From Rhodobacteraceae bacterium HIMB11 (GTDB lineage Bacteria > Pseudomonadota > Alphaproteobacteria > Rhodobacterales > Rhodobacteraceae), in assembly GCA_000472185.1 (NCBI GenBank), contig AVDB01000002.1, positions 124,001 to 188,000 on the forward strand: 64,000 nucleotides of DNA, in the 5' to 3' direction. Both the position numbers and the translations under genes were made by a program. The notes below the pieces were generated by a model, which was not told the DNA's origin, searched no databases, and worked only from the letters and a program-made list of their open reading frames with translations. Below are positions 33,953-42,832 of the stretch, one piece after another; the stretch's first letter is position 1, and each line of letters begins with the position of its first letter.

Positions 33953-34722
33953 GCGATGTCGCAGATTGGTGGAAAACATCCATCATCGAAATGGAACCTG
34001 GGCGCATTGAATTGCGCGGCAACCCGATCCAAGATTTGATCGGCACTATCAGCTTTCCTGACATGATATGGATGATGGTGCGTGGCGATCGCCCGACAGA
34101 CGCACAGTCAAAGTTGTTTGAGGCCGCATTGGTATCAGCCGTCGATCACGGGCCCCAAGCCCCCTCAATCGCGGCGGCGCGCATGGCGGTGACCTGTGGA
34201 TTGCCCTTGAACAACGCCATGGCAAGCGCGGTGAATATGTTGGGGGATGTGCATGGCGGCGCAGGGGAACAGGCGGTTGAACTGTTTCATTTTGTCATGG
34301 CGTATGATGGGCATGTTTCAGATGCATTAAGTGCATGGAAAGACGTACGTGGCAAAATCATTCCGGGATTTGGGCATCGGTTTCACAAACCCACAGATCC
34401 ACGTGCCCCCCGTTTAATGGAATTGGTGGATCAGGCCGTGGGTCAGGGGGCATGCGATGGCAAATTTGCCCAGATCGTGCAAGAGATTGAAACAGTTTTG
34501 CGCGCACAAAAGGGCACGGCCATTCCGATGAATATCGACGGTGCAACGGCCGTCATTTATGCCGAATTGGGATTTGCCCCACCCCTTGCACGCGGGCTGT
34601 TTTGTTTGTCCCGCTCTGTTGGCATTTTGGCGCATTCTTGGGAACAAATGAACCAAGGTGGGCGCAATAAGGGACCCACACCACCGCATTACAGATGGAC
34701 CTATGAGGGTCCATCTGAGTAA
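33949..34722 (+). CDS. Citryl-CoA lyase-like protein (citrate-synthase fold)
   Basis: 257 residues, the short citrate-synthase-fold form. Active-site segments NMLGDVHGGAGEQAVELF, KIIPGFGHRFHKPTDPRAP and NIDGATAVIYAELGF match the CoA-binding and catalytic regions of citryl-CoA lyase-type proteins. Full citrate synthase is longer (~430 aa). Together with the CoA-transferase it suggests cleavage of a hydroxy-tricarboxylyl-CoA (for example citryl-CoA or a methylated analogue) to acetyl-CoA and a 2-oxo acid. Confidence 0.8.
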   Translation: MSDVADWWKTSIIEMEPGRIELRGNPIQDLIGTISFPDMIWMMVRGDRPTDAQSKLFEAALVSAVDHGPQAPSIAAARMAVTCGLPLNNAMASAVNMLGDVHGGAGEQAVELFHFVMAYDGHVSDALSAWKDVRGKIIPGFGHRFHKPTDPRAPRLMELVDQAVGQGACDGKFAQIVQEIETVLRAQKGTAIPMNIDGATAVIYAELGFAPPLARGLFCLSRSVGILAHSWEQMNQGGRNKGPTPPHYRWTYEGPSE

Positions 34723-34731
34723 GTACGTTTT

Positions 34732-34751
34732 GCGGCCTATGCGCCGCTTTT
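34732..34751 (+). terminator. Terminator of the tct operon
   Basis: GCGGC (34732-34736) pairs with GCCGC (34743-34747), followed by TTTT, 10 bp after the lyase stop. It overlaps the stop of the convergent MetE-like gene. Confidence 0.7.
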
Positions 34752-35864
34752 CGCAGCACCTTGTGCGAGGCTGCTGAGTTTTGCATAGGCGATTTCGGGA
34801 TCAACCGCGCCAAAGCCTGCAAAAGTGCCAAAACCACAATCGGATCCTGCGATCACGCGATCCGCGCCCACGATATCGACAAAACGCTCAATGCGCTGGG
34901 CGACCAGATCGGGGTGTTCGACAAAGTTTGTTGTCGTGTCCACAACGCCGGGGACTAAGACCTTATCCTCTGGAATATCGTTTTTGCGATCTTTAAAAAC
35001 GCTCCACTCATGTCCGTGACGCGGGTTTGAGGTTTCAAACAAAACATAGCGTGCCTTGGTTGACATCAATGTATCAAACATCTTGGACATTGGGATGTCA
35101 CAGATATGTGGGCCTTCGTAATTGCCCCAACAGATATGCACACGCACCTTTTCTGCAGGCACATCAGAAAGGGCATAGTTCAACGCCTCGACATGGGAAT
35201 TGGCGATTTTGATGAATTCCTCATCGGACAAATTATTGAACAACATATGACGCGATAGTGCCAGATCAGGACAATCCAATTGCAAATCCAACCCTGATGC
35301 AACGATGGTTTCGTATTCCGCCTTCATCGCGTCGGCAAGCGCCTCAAGATAGGCCTCGCGCGTTGGATAGAAATCGTTTTGCAGGAATAGGGAAATCACA
35401 CCAGGCGAAGCCGCGTTCATAAAGCCGCGTTCCACACCATGTTCTGCCATCGCGGATTTTAGGTTTGCGATGTCCTTTTCCAATTCGCCTTGGCCCTTGG
35501 ATTTAACCTCGCCCACACACATGGGACGGGCATAGGTTGGGGTGCCCCCGTCATCGGCCAGACGTTGCAGGAACGTTGGAAATTGTTTCAAATCGGCGGG
35601 TGCGTTGCGCGGGCTGTCACCGTCAAATCCTGTGTAGCGATCTTTGACATAGGTCGCATAGCTGATTTTCGACGTTTCACCGTCGCTGACAATATCAACG
35701 CCCGCCTCGACCTGACGGCGCACGGTTTCGAAAACCGCCGATGTCATGCAGGCATCAAAGGCCGCCTGATCATAGGGTTGTTCTTTTTCGCGGGCAAAGA
35801 TGAAATCAACCACCTCTTGCGTGCGGGGTAGGCTGCCTACGTGGGTTGTTAGGATCTTGCTCAT
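34737..35864 (-). CDS. MetE-like C-terminal-domain protein (cobalamin-independent methionine synthase II family)
   Basis: 375 residues, a TIM-barrel of the MetE/UROD superfamily with THVGSLPRT at the start and the zinc motif residues His and Cys in VHICWGNYEG and GSDCGFGTF. It lacks the N-terminal half of true MetE (~750 aa). Relatives of this size include epoxyalkane:coenzyme M transferase, so the role is probably a methyl- or alkyl-transfer in catabolism and not methionine synthesis. Last gene of the large minus-strand cluster, 17 bp after the bicupin. Confidence 0.8.
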   Translation of the reverse strand: MSKILTTHVGSLPRTQEVVDFIFAREKEQPYDQAAFDACMTSAVFETVRRQVEAGVDIVSDGETSKISYATYVKDRYTGFDGDSPRNAPADLKQFPTFLQRLADDGGTPTYARPMCVGEVKSKGQGELEKDIANLKSAMAEHGVERGFMNAASPGVISLFLQNDFYPTREAYLEALADAMKAEYETIVASGLDLQLDCPDLALSRHMLFNNLSDEEFIKIANSHVEALNYALSDVPAEKVRVHICWGNYEGPHICDIPMSKMFDTLMSTKARYVLFETSNPRHGHEWSVFKDRKNDIPEDKVLVPGVVDTTTNFVEHPDLVAQRIERFVDIVGADRVIAGSDCGFGTFAGFGAVDPEIAYAKLSSLAQGAAKSGA

Positions 35865-35880
35865 TCAATCTCTCCTGCGT

Positions 35881-36852
35881 TTATGACTTTGGGGTCCATG
35901 TTAATCCTGCGGGATCGCGCGTGGCAAGAACGCGATAGAGTGCCGCGTCGCCCGTCATGGATGGTGTTACAGTGTGTTGCATGCCTTCTGGGATGGACAT
36001 GGTATCGCCTGGTGCCAATGTGGTTTCCCCACAGTCCCAGTTGATTTTCCAATGACCGCGCACAGGCATCAGGACGGAAGGTAAATCATGTGATGCCGCA
36101 TCGTTCAGGCATGAGGTGCGTGTCATGAATTGCACTTCAAACCCTGGTTTGTCGCGCAACAATCCCGTTTCGCCAATCACTGTGACAGGGGCGCGATCGG
36201 CATAGGCGACCATGTCCCAATACCGTGCAACGTGGTTGGGCAACACATCTGCTGTTGTGGGTTCGCCGCGTTTTGCCAAATCACTTTGTTCCATAATGGG
36301 CATGGGTTTTACGCCATCTGGCAGGGCCTCTCCCTTTTTCGTATCGTAAAGTTTGCCATTTTCACCCAGGATCAAACCATGATCGGCGGCATCCTCTATC
36401 ACTTGTGGTGCCCAATGTACGCCGCCCCCTGCATCATCCCCGCCAAGGATCGCCATGATCATCCCATAATCGGTGCCGATGTTTTCAAACCCGCGGAAAA
36501 TCCCCGTGGGGATGTTGAAAATATCCCCCTGTTCCAGTGTCACTTCACCCGCGTCCCCATTGCGTCCCCAGAAAAAGCGCCAACGGCCCGAAAGGACAAA
36601 GAACACCTCGGCTGTGTTGTGATCATGAAGCGAATTTCGGCATTTCGGGGGCTGACCCGCCGCACCAATGTTGAACCCGTGGGGGATGGAAATATGCACA
36701 TGTTGATCGGCACTTTCCGACACACCGCCGCCGATAATGGTAAAGTTTTCCTTTTGATCGCTGCCCGGTGTGTGGGCGTCGATGAATGCGGTTTTGCAGG
36801 GTTTCAATTCGCCGTAGCGAACGATGCGCCCGTCCATTGAATTCATTGTCAT
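35881..36852 (-). CDS. Bicupin protein
   Basis: 323 residues with two cupin barrels. The first carries motif 1 NSLHDHNTAEVFFVLSGRW with two metal-type histidines, and motif 2 GDIFNIPTGIFRGFEN. The second, near residues 235-310, includes PVRGHWKINWDCGETTLAPGD and MSIPEGMQHTV. This is the layout of gentisate/homogentisate-type and oxalate-type bicupins, but I cannot fix a substrate. AGGGGAACGAAAA precedes the start. Confidence 0.85.
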   Translation of the reverse strand: MTMNSMDGRIVRYGELKPCKTAFIDAHTPGSDQKENFTIIGGGVSESADQHVHISIPHGFNIGAAGQPPKCRNSLHDHNTAEVFFVLSGRWRFFWGRNGDAGEVTLEQGDIFNIPTGIFRGFENIGTDYGMIMAILGGDDAGGGVHWAPQVIEDAADHGLILGENGKLYDTKKGEALPDGVKPMPIMEQSDLAKRGEPTTADVLPNHVARYWDMVAYADRAPVTVIGETGLLRDKPGFEVQFMTRTSCLNDAASHDLPSVLMPVRGHWKINWDCGETTLAPGDTMSIPEGMQHTVTPSMTGDAALYRVLATRDPAGLTWTPKS

Positions 36853-36892
36853 TTTTCGTTCCCCTTAATCTACATGCTTTTTTCTGTGGGTC

Positions 36893-37879
36893 TTAGCCGC
36901 CCGTTTTTAGAAGGATTTGTTTCCACACCGCTGTTTCATCAAACAGGGTCCATTCACGGCGCAATTTGGGTTGGCCACCGATTACGGCGCCAAATTCTGC
37001 GTGGCTGGCGCCAAGGATAAATACCTCCGCCCCTGTGGGTGTGCCAAAGCTGCCCCAACCTTCGTGTTTGCCGTGAAGTGTCCAACGCAGTGCCGCACGT
37101 GGTGGCATATCAGGATCATCGCGTCCAATTTGGTGTTGGATTTTGAATTCCGCGTTTGGAAAGGCTGCGCGCAATCCCATCCAAAATTGATCAGCGCCGT
37201 CATGGGACAGGGTGCTGATGCCGCCTGCGTATTCCAAATTTGCGGCACGATCATATTCGTTGGGGATCACGGTGAAATCCGCGTTCATCATGCGCGTAAC
37301 AATATCCGCGAACCGTTGCCCCCATTCGTTGTCGTTTCCTGTCCCTTTATAGGGGCCAACAACGTCATTTGCAGGCGTGTAAGGCGTGACACAGTTTTCA
37401 AAACCGCCCTCGCGTTCGATCAAATCACGGGCATAGTCACGCGGATCAATCCCCAATTGGCGCACAATCGCGCCCTGATCACGGATCAACCATTCATCAT
37501 CGATTTGGTTATTTTTTGCGTGGCAATCCGCAATGATGCGATAATGCAGTTTTTTTCCTGTGGGAGCGCCATAAACACCTGGATTTGCGTGGGTCGCCGT
37601 TGAATGCAAGCGGTGCGAGCTGAGCATGCCATCCTCGGGCGTACCTGACCAAATGACATCCTCGCCAAATAGGGTGCGATCGGGGAATTCGGCCAGTGTT
37701 GCCATGGTGGCGCCGATCACATTTTGGTTTCCCACAACCACCGATGAAGGAGAGCGCACGATGATATCAGCTGCGTAATAGTCGTGCAGGGTGGCAATTC
37801 CGCGATCTTCCCAAATCTCTTTGGTGATCCCGATAATATAGTCGGGAAAATCGCTAAATTTGTTGCTGAAACCTTTCAT
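36893..37879 (-). CDS. NTF2-like protein (double domain), member A
   Basis: 328 residues. The N-terminal half (DYIIGITKEIWEDRGIATLHDYYAADIIV then EDVIWSGTPEDGML) and the C-terminal half (RFADIVTRMMNADFTVIPNEY then ISTLSHDGADQFWMGLRAAF) both follow the NTF2/SnoaL strand-helix order, so two cone-shaped domains are fused. It lacks the W-x-G-P-x-G-I-G signature of members B, C and E. Lies 10 bp from the LacI gene. Confidence 0.8.
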   Translation of the reverse strand: MKGFSNKFSDFPDYIIGITKEIWEDRGIATLHDYYAADIIVRSPSSVVVGNQNVIGATMATLAEFPDRTLFGEDVIWSGTPEDGMLSSHRLHSTATHANPGVYGAPTGKKLHYRIIADCHAKNNQIDDEWLIRDQGAIVRQLGIDPRDYARDLIEREGGFENCVTPYTPANDVVGPYKGTGNDNEWGQRFADIVTRMMNADFTVIPNEYDRAANLEYAGGISTLSHDGADQFWMGLRAAFPNAEFKIQHQIGRDDPDMPPRAALRWTLHGKHEGWGSFGTPTGAEVFILGASHAEFGAVIGGQPKLRREWTLFDETAVWKQILLKTGG

Positions 37880-37889
37880 CTGTCGTCTC

Positions 37890-38909
37890 CTATTTTCGCT
37901 CTTGCCGGGTCGAGGATCGAATGATCAACGGGCTGTCGATTTGTATCTTTTTCGGTGTCATTTGATTTGGATGTTCGATGTGATGCAAAATTGTCGCGAC
38001 GGTCTGTTCAACCATCAGATTTGCACGCTGCCTGACCGTTGTTAAATCATAGGATCGCCATGCAGCAGGGGGCACGTCATCATATCCAACAACGGAAATA
38101 TCCTCTGGCACCCGCAGTCCCAGATCGTGGCGCAAAATATCCATCACGACAAAGGCCATGTGATCATTGGCCACGAAAACGGCATCGGGGCGTTCATTTG
38201 CGGGTTTGTCAAACATGGCAAGCGTTGCTGTTTTGGTGCGATCTGCGTGGAAATCGCCCACCTCGCGCGCATAGAGTGTTTCGTTGTGGGCTCTGAGCCC
38301 TGCAAGGAACCCCGCTTCGCGATCTCGTTGGGTTGAGGCCCCTTCCCATCCCGCGATATAGCCAATGCGTTCATGTCCCAGATCACACAGCAGGTGTGCC
38401 ACCTTGCGCCCACCTTCAAAATTGTCAGAGGTGACCGAGGATATGTCATCCATGTCTTGGGATCTGTTGAACAATACCACAGGCACGCCCGCCGCCTGAC
38501 AGCGTGAACCCACCTCGGAACTCAGTGCGACAGAGGCCATGACAATGCCATCAACCTGATAATCCAAGATTTCATCAACCACTGAACTGATGTTGCCCGC
38601 CGTTTGCGAGGCCATGAAAATCAAAACGTGATAGCCGCGTTCTTGCAAGGCGTTGGACAGTTTTTCCAAGGCTTCTGGATAAAAATAGTTTTCCAAATAG
38701 GCCACGACCAAGCCAATGATCCGACTTTTGCCTGACACCATTGCGCGGGCTAACACGTTTGGGCGATACCCCAATTCCGCCGCGGCGGTTTTGACCTTTT
38801 CGGCTGTCTTCGCTGAAACGGATGCACCGGGGGTGTAAACGCGACTGACCGCAGACTGCGACACGCCTGCGCGTTTTGCCACCTCAAGTGATGTCACCCG
38901 TTCCACCAT
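37890..38909 (-). CDS. LacI-family transcriptional regulator
   Basis: 339 residues: N-terminal HTH SLEVAKRAGVSQSAVSRVYT with hinge helix KTAEKVKTAAAELGYRPNVL, then a sugar-binding-type effector domain (DGIVMASVALSSEV, later DISVVGYDDVPPA). Located within the minus-strand cluster, 1-10 bp from its neighbours. The near-perfect LacI-type operator at 48802-48823, in the divergent promoter region of the transporter genes, is its likely target; the inducer is probably the imported solute or a product. Confidence 0.93.
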   Translation of the reverse strand: MVERVTSLEVAKRAGVSQSAVSRVYTPGASVSAKTAEKVKTAAAELGYRPNVLARAMVSGKSRIIGLVVAYLENYFYPEALEKLSNALQERGYHVLIFMASQTAGNISSVVDEILDYQVDGIVMASVALSSEVGSRCQAAGVPVVLFNRSQDMDDISSVTSDNFEGGRKVAHLLCDLGHERIGYIAGWEGASTQRDREAGFLAGLRAHNETLYAREVGDFHADRTKTATLAMFDKPANERPDAVFVANDHMAFVVMDILRHDLGLRVPEDISVVGYDDVPPAAWRSYDLTTVRQRANLMVEQTVATILHHIEHPNQMTPKKIQIDSPLIIRSSTRQERK

Positions 38910-38910
38910 A

Positions 38911-39963
38911 CTACAGATCAGACTCCGGAATAGTTAGGCGCCCCATCAAGCGTACCTTGTTGAATTCTTTTAGGCGGTTGAACACATTGACACCCAATTG
39001 ATTATAGGCGTCCAACAAATCCACCATGACCCAGTTTTCGCGGATCAATCCATTTTCGATCCGCCAAAAATCCAAAGAACACATGGTGATTTTTTTGCCC
39101 GAAGGTGCAATGCCCATCCAACCATCATGCGTCACGGTTTGGATCATATTTGGCCAGCCTGTGACGGCAACATAATCACCATCGCCATAAAAATGATATG
39201 TGATTTCGTCCACATATTGCCCACGATCGGGCATGCCGTTTAGGAACGGAATTTGGTGCCAGTTACGAAACCCTGAAATGCCACGGCCTGTGCCGATACC
39301 CGCAGGACCATACCAGTTCATTTTGGGGTGCCAGAATTTTGGCATTTCCATCACCTCGGGCCCGCCTTGGGTGGGATGACGTTTCATATGGGTCAACATA
39401 TCAACAATGTGCTGACAACTTTGATTTGATTTTTCGGCATCCCATGGACCAGGCACATGTCCGTCCAGCGTTGCAGGACCTGGGATGTGATATTCCAAAC
39501 CCAACGATGGGGCCATGGGCCATGCACCCGCTTGCATCATCACCTCTGGAATATCCCAAAGGGTTTGGATTTCCACCACCTTGCCTTCGACAAAGCGATA
39601 AAATTCGTGAAACCGCATGTGGGTCAGGTGGCCCGTTGGTGGGATATCCAGCCACGGCGCAATAAAGGTGCCAGAGTAATGGCCGCCACAGCCCACCCAA
39701 TCATCGCCATGTTCGGTCTGTCCCCCTGTGACGATCCAATCACGCCGTTCTAAATCAGGGATCGCCGTTAGCAATGGGGCGTAACAGGTGTCATAAAGAT
39801 CATCAGGCCCGGTCAAATCTCCGAAAGGGAAGGGCATATGAATCACCGCATCATCCGCGATTACTGCAGACAGCGCCGCACGCACGGATCCCTCTTCAAA
39901 ATCGTACATTGCGTTTCGTAATGCCTTGAGCGCGGCCTTGTTTTCTGTGTGCACACAGGTCAT
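38911..39963 (-). CDS. NTF2-like protein (double domain), member B
   Basis: 350 residues, two NTF2/SnoaL-like halves. The first has a PFPFGDLTGPDDLYDTCYAP region; the second has the signature NWYGPAGIGTGRGISGFRNW and GIAPSGKKITMCSLDFWRIE followed by ENWVMVDLL. The same sequence pattern occurs in members C, D and E, so they are homologous paralogues with a shared pocket type. One bp from the LacI gene and directly coupled to member C (1-bp gap). Confidence 0.85.
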   Translation of the reverse strand: MTCVHTENKAALKALRNAMYDFEEGSVRAALSAVIADDAVIHMPFPFGDLTGPDDLYDTCYAPLLTAIPDLERRDWIVTGGQTEHGDDWVGCGGHYSGTFIAPWLDIPPTGHLTHMRFHEFYRFVEGKVVEIQTLWDIPEVMMQAGAWPMAPSLGLEYHIPGPATLDGHVPGPWDAEKSNQSCQHIVDMLTHMKRHPTQGGPEVMEMPKFWHPKMNWYGPAGIGTGRGISGFRNWHQIPFLNGMPDRGQYVDEITYHFYGDGDYVAVTGWPNMIQTVTHDGWMGIAPSGKKITMCSLDFWRIENGLIRENWVMVDLLDAYNQLGVNVFNRLKEFNKVRLMGRLTIPESDL

Positions 39964-39964
39964 G

Positions 39965-40984
39965 TTAGTTTCCCGCCATATGTTTTACGCGTTCCAATAG
40001 GTCGATCCCCATCTGGGCAAATAGGCGGACCATATCCACAAACACCCAGTTTTCCACAAATCGGCCGTTTTCTTCGCGCCAAAAATCAATGCCATTCACA
40101 CCGCATCGCGCCTGTGTTGCGCTGTGGCCAAGATAGGGGCCTGTATGGGTCAGCGTGACGCCCGGCATACTGGATGCGCCGACAAATGTGCCCTCGGCGA
40201 TCAGGTTATCCAAATCACCGACAATGCGGTCGGGAAATGCAATCAGCCAAGGACGCTGGTGCAAATCTTCGAACTCTTTGAACGACAAACAGGCTCCAAT
40301 GCCACCTGGTCCATACCATTTCAGATTGGAATGAAAATAATCAGCCATGCCCATGGATTTCAAATCCGATTGGTCAAACCCGTTTAGCCCCCCAAAAATG
40401 AAATCCCGCGCATAATCGCGCAGTTTATCCGATTGTTCCGCATCCTGTTCATTTGTCAAACACCCATCGCATCCCGTTGGTGCGGGGTAAATATGCGCGG
40501 CCCCTGTGGGTTTGGGAAGGGGGGAGAGGTTGATCTGTTCCAGCCAATCAATCACATCGATGATCGTCTGAATGCGGGTGATTTTGCCCGCCTCATCAAA
40601 TTCCAAAAATTCGCCCCACCGCAGGCGCAGGGGCATGTTACGGGCGGGGATAACACCAAGGTCCCGAATTTGTTTTGCATGCAGGTACCCTGTACCACCA
40701 ACCCAATGACGGCCATCTGTTTCCCCATCCGCACGTCCATCCGAAACGCCGCCCATCACGATATGTGTTTCACGATGGATCTGATCAAAGGCACTATAAA
40801 ACGGGGTGACAAAGGTCGCGACATAATCCGCCGCGGTTCGTGTATCCACAAAAGGCGCAAAGCCATCCCAACGCAGATCGTCCGCAAGGAACGATTGAAT
40901 ATCCGCAGGCGTTTCAGAGGCCTGATCAAGGGCACCCCAAAACGCGATTGCGGTTTCTTTGTTGCGTTGGTTCAACTCACACAC
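39965..40984 (-). CDS. NTF2-like protein (double domain), member C
   Basis: 339 residues, same architecture as member [21 protein letters not shown] in the second domain and [20 protein letters not shown] near the C-terminus. First half contains [20 protein letters not shown]. It overlaps the dehydrogenase gene upstream by 13 bp, so its translation is coupled to an oxidation step. Activity is unknown; relatives of this fold are lyases, isomerases and dehydratases. Confidence 0.85.
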   Translation of the reverse strand: MCELNQRNKETAIAFWGALDQASETPADIQSFLADDLRWDGFAPFVDTRTAADYVATFVTPFYSAFDQIHRETHIVMGGVSDGRADGETDGRHWVGGTGYLHAKQIRDLGVIPARNMPLRLRWGEFLEFDEAGKITRIQTIIDVIDWLEQINLSPLPKPTGAAHIYPAPTGCDGCLTNEQDAEQSDKLRDYARDFIFGGLNGFDQSDLKSMGMADYFHSNLKWYGPGGIGACLSFKEFEDLHQRPWLIAFPDRIVGDLDNLIAEGTFVGASSMPGVTLTHTGPYLGHSATQARCGVNGIDFWREENGRFVENWVFVDMVRLFAQMGIDLLERVKHMAGN

Positions 40985-42291
40985 TCTGCGGCCTCACCAT
41001 AGGGGACATTTTTGCCACCATATCGGCGCACACGTACGTTGCATTGTTCCGCGTGACCTACAAAGCCTTCTAGCATACAGAGGCGAGACCCATATTCCCC
41101 AACCAATGTTGCTGCCTCATCCGTTTCGATGCGTTGATAGCTGTGGGTTTTCAGGAATTTGCCAACCCACAGGCCGCCTGTGTACCGCCCCGCCTTTTTC
41201 GTGGGCAGGGTATGGTTGGTTCCAATTACCTTATCCCCATTGGCCACATTCGTGCGCGGTCCAAGGAACAGCGCACCATAGGAATGCATATTTTCCAAAT
41301 ACCAATCATCGCGATCGGTCATGATTTGCACGTGCTCATAGGCCATGTCATTGGCCACGGCCAACATCTCTTCATGGCTGTCACATAGGATCATATCGCC
41401 ATAGTTTTCCCAACTGGCGCGCGCCGTTTCTGATGTGGGCAGGATTGAAAGGATGCGTTCAATTTCCTCTAATGTGGCGCGGGCCAATTTTTCACTACAG
41501 GTGATCATCGCGGCGGGCGAATTATATCCATGTTCCGCTTGGCCCAATAAGTCGGTTGCGCATAGTTCCGCATCAACCGTATCATCCGCAATGACCATCG
41601 TTTCTGTTGGCCCCGCAAACAGGTCAATCCCCACACGTCCGTAGAGTTGGCGTTTCGCCTCGGCTACAAATGCGTTTCCAGGACCCACCAACATATGCAC
41701 GGGATCAATGGTTTCGGTACCAATCGCCATCGCGCCTATCGCCTGAATGCCACCCATGACATAGATTTCATGCGCGCCGCCCATGTGCATCGCCGCAACG
41801 ATTGCGGGATGGGGTTCGCCGTTTACGGGCGGGGCCGATGCGATGATGCGCGGAACACCTGCGACAGAGGCCGTTAGAACCGACATATGCGCCGATGCCA
41901 CCATCGGGAATTTACCGCCCGGTACGTAGCATCCAACCGATTGCACGGGAATGTTACGGTGACCCAGAATAACACCCGGCATTGTTTCAACCTCGACATC
42001 GGTCATGGATGCGCGCTGGGCCTCGGCAAAGTTGCGGATTTGTTTCTGTGCGAATTTGATATCATCCATGTCGCGCGTTGAAACACGCTGCATGGCGGCC
42101 TGAATTTCGCTTTCGCTCAGGCGGAAGGAAATTGGAGAATAGTTGTCAAACTTTTCGCTCAGTTCGCGAACCGCAGCATCACCACGCGCCTCGATATCGC
42201 CCAAGGTTGCTTCGACAACGGCGCGCACCTTGGCGTCTTCTGCTGCTTTTTCAGACTCTGGTTTTGATTTATGTAGGTATTGTACTGCCAT
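40972..42291 (-). CDS. HpsN-like dehydrogenase (histidinol-dehydrogenase family)
   Basis: 439 residues from the ATG at 42291 (AAGGTGAG upstream), which gives the normal length. It keeps the HisD catalytic and zinc features: [11 protein letters not shown] (Gln/His), the [20 protein letters not shown] loop with the His/Glu-type acid-base region, and [11 protein letters not shown] with the last zinc His. The start [12 protein letters not shown] and the middle [21 protein letters not shown] resemble sulfopropanediol 3-dehydrogenase (HpsN), a known alcohol-to-acid HisD relative, more than histidine-pathway HisD. In this cluster it should oxidise a polyol-like intermediate with NAD+ to an acid. Confidence 0.8.
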   Translation of the reverse strand: MAVQYLHKSKPESEKAAEDAKVRAVVEATLGDIEARGDAAVRELSEKFDNYSPISFRLSESEIQAAMQRVSTRDMDDIKFAQKQIRNFAEAQRASMTDVEVETMPGVILGHRNIPVQSVGCYVPGGKFPMVASAHMSVLTASVAGVPRIIASAPPVNGEPHPAIVAAMHMGGAHEIYVMGGIQAIGAMAIGTETIDPVHMLVGPGNAFVAEAKRQLYGRVGIDLFAGPTETMVIADDTVDAELCATDLLGQAEHGYNSPAAMITCSEKLARATLEEIERILSILPTSETARASWENYGDMILCDSHEEMLAVANDMAYEHVQIMTDRDDWYLENMHSYGALFLGPRTNVANGDKVIGTNHTLPTKKAGRYTGGLWVGKFLKTHSYQRIETDEAATLVGEYGSRLCMLEGFVGHAEQCNVRVRRYGGKNVPYGEAAECVS

Positions 42292-42292
42292 C

Positions 42293-42832
42293 TTACTCAC
42301 CTTTTTGATCTGGACGTGGGGCGGTTTTTTGGCCGCGATCATAGGCCTCCCAGCCCTGTCCATTAAACAAATCCACGCCAAGTTGTGCCGCCACATGGGC
42401 GAAATCGACGTTTACCCAATTGTCGACAATCTTACCGTCGACGACTTTCCAAAAATCCATGTAACGGATTTCAATACGTTTGCCCGTGGGCGCAATTCCA
42501 AGGAACTCGCCGCTATGCGTCGCCTCTTGGCGTCCAAAGGCCGCGGCCCATTCGCCCATATAAAGGCGTGCTTCGTCGATACAGACCTTATCGGAAAATG
42601 CGGCCTGAAAGGGGCGCTGCCAATTGTCCTGAAATTCCTGTAGGCCCGTTTTGGTGCCGCAGCCCTGATTTCCCATCCAACGAAACCCTTGGGCGAAAAA
42701 TTCCCCGATGTCGTCGATGCGATGATCGTTCAAACCATCCACCATGGTTTCAATAACACGGCGTGTTTCGTCCGTTTTGGACATATCCGTATCACGGGTT
42801 AAAACGGCCTGTTCTGGGCGTGATCCCTTCAT
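42293..42832 (-). CDS. NTF2-like protein (single domain), member D
   Basis: 179 residues, one NTF2/SnoaL domain: [40 protein letters not shown] and the conserved [12 protein letters not shown] 42832 overlaps the GMC gene stop (ATGA) and has GAGAGG upstream; it ends 1 bp before the dehydrogenase ATG. So it is expressed in fixed ratio with two oxidoreductases. Confidence 0.85.
   Translation of the reverse strand: MKGSRPEQAVLTRDTDMSKTDETRRVIETMVDGLNDHRIDDIGEFFAQGFRWMGNQGCGTKTGLQEFQDNWQRPFQAAFSDKVCIDEARLYMGEWAAAFGRQEATHSGEFLGIAPTGKRIEIRYMDFWKVVDGKIVDNWVNVDFAHVAAQLGVDLFNGQGWEAYDRGQKTAPRPDQKGE

Noticed and set aside
34737-35864. Full methionine synthase MetE
   Set aside because: Only the C-terminal barrel is present, half the normal length, without the N-terminal domain.
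40972-42291. Histidine-biosynthesis HisD
   Set aside because: The neighbours are transport and catabolic genes, with no his genes, and the sequence looks closer to HpsN.
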